DNA of 6,901 nucleotides, taken from the NCBI GenBank assembly GCA_964540095.1, contig CAZILH010000031.1, positions 1 through 6,901 of the forward strand, in the 5' to 3' direction. This DNA comes from CALMZN01 sp964540095. GTDB lineage: Bacteria > Patescibacteriota > Patescibacteriia > UBA1558 > GWA2-36-10. The translations under genes were made by a program, and so were the position numbers. Numbering within the stretch: the stretch's first letter is position 1; each line of letters opens with the position of its first letter. Of the stretch, positions 6,324-6,901 are shown one piece after another. A model generated the notes under the pieces. That model did not search any database and was not told where the DNA came from. It saw only the letters and a list, made by a program, of their open reading frames with translations.

Positions 6324-6901
6324 TTAGCCGACTTTTGGCAGGGCTTGACCCCGAAATTTTTGCAAATATTTAATAAAACTAATAATGTGATTACGAGCTG
6401 AACGGCTAAAAATTGATTTGGGCAGGTTATCAGCCGCTGATTGCCGGCGATGCAGATGAATTACCTCAGCTTCTCCGATATAGGCCACCTTAAAACCCTT
6501 GTTCCAAAAACGCCTAGACCAATCAAGATCTTCCATATACATAAAATAACGCTCATCCAAAAATCCCACCGCTGAAATTGCCGAGCGTCTGACAATCAAA
6601 CAAGCGCCAAACAGCGCTGGCACAAAAAAATTTTGATTATGATCCAAGCTTTTCAATAAATATTTATCCAACCAAGTTTGTCCGGCCTTGGTTTCACTAA
6701 ACATAGTGCGCCTGTATATTGGTAAATGCCAATCTGGGAAATTTGTGCAAGAATATTGGATACTCTTGTCGGCGTTGATTAAACGCGGACCAGCTAAGCC
6801 CACATTAGGATTGGCTTCCATATAATCAAGCATTTGTTGAACCGCTGTGGTTAGTATAGCTAGATCAGGATTGCAGATCATTATATACTGCCCTACTGCC
6901 T
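6324..6901 (-). CDS. glycosyltransferase family 2, C-terminal part (cut by window edge)
   Basis: The frame is open to the window edge, and the 191 visible residues are the C-terminal part of a GT-A-fold family 2 glycosyltransferase. Near its start is YIMICNPD, where NPD matches the metal/nucleotide-sugar binding motif usually written NPD or DXD. Later come FGACLIVRRSAI, GFLDERYFMYMEDLDWSRR with the probable catalytic ED pair (visible residues 123-124), and the closing GEAEVIHLHRRQSA. This pattern is typical of rhamnosyltransferase-like (WbbL-type) enzymes that extend cell-surface polysaccharides from nucleotide sugars at the inner face of the membrane. The sugar cannot be read from the sequence. 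The ATG at 6881 is internal to the domain and should not be taken as the start; the real start lies outside the window. No transmembrane segment is visible. It is separated from lysS by 63 bases containing the lysS promoter. Confidence 0.9.
   Translation of the reverse strand, partial: AVGQYIMICNPDLAILTTAVQQMLDYMEANPNVGLAGPRLINADKSIQYSCTNFPDWHLPIYRRTMFSETKAGQTWLDKYLLKSLDHNQNFFVPALFGACLIVRRSAISAVGFLDERYFMYMEDLDWSRRFWNKGFKVAYIGEAEVIHLHRRQSAADNLPKSIFSRSARNHIISFIKYLQKFRGQALPKVG

Overview
The window is a compact, AT-rich stretch of bacterial chromosome with every supported gene on the minus strand. The order of transcription runs from the right edge to the left. It reads: end of a family 2 glycosyltransferase, lysS, serS, alr, an ftsQ/divIB-type gene, a Xer-type tyrosine recombinase, and finally a GC-richer stretch without a credible protein gene. 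Small spacings, AT-rich lysine-rich proteins, few clear ribosome binding sites and the standard code (the recombinase ends on TGA exactly where its family should end) suggest a small, streamlined genome. Candidate phyla radiation / Patescibacteria is my best guess. This is inference from style, not from a marker gene.

Right side (4759-6901): the glycosyltransferase fragment probably serves cell-surface polysaccharide synthesis. A 63-base gap follows it and holds a good promoter (TTGATT, 17-base spacer, TAAAAT), which starts the lysS transcript. Middle (2407-4758): serS follows lysS after 11 bases, and alr begins immediately after the serS stop, so lysS-serS-alr looks like one operon. It joins two tRNA-charging enzymes to the enzyme that makes D-alanine for peptidoglycan. 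Left-middle (447-2358): the divisome protein FtsQ/DivIB is followed by a Xer recombinase. The recombinase has its own promoter (TTGACA, 17, TATCAT), placed so that transcription should begin at or next to the ATG, giving a leaderless message. Together these genes cover wall precursor supply, septum assembly and probably chromosome dimer resolution.

Left edge (1-446): this is the most interesting part. A near-consensus minus-strand promoter with an extended -10 (TTGACT, 17, TGATATATT) has its -35 box over the recombinase stop codon. About 350 bases downstream lies a textbook intrinsic terminator (hairpin plus seven U). The stretch between them is roughly 52% GC in an AT-rich neighbourhood and is packed with hairpins, several with stable short loops. 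I read it as a gene for a structured non-coding RNA of about 350 nt. I could not match it to RNase P RNA, tmRNA, SRP RNA or 6S RNA. A 28-base imperfect inverted repeat resembling a dif site lies inside it, close to the recombinase gene.
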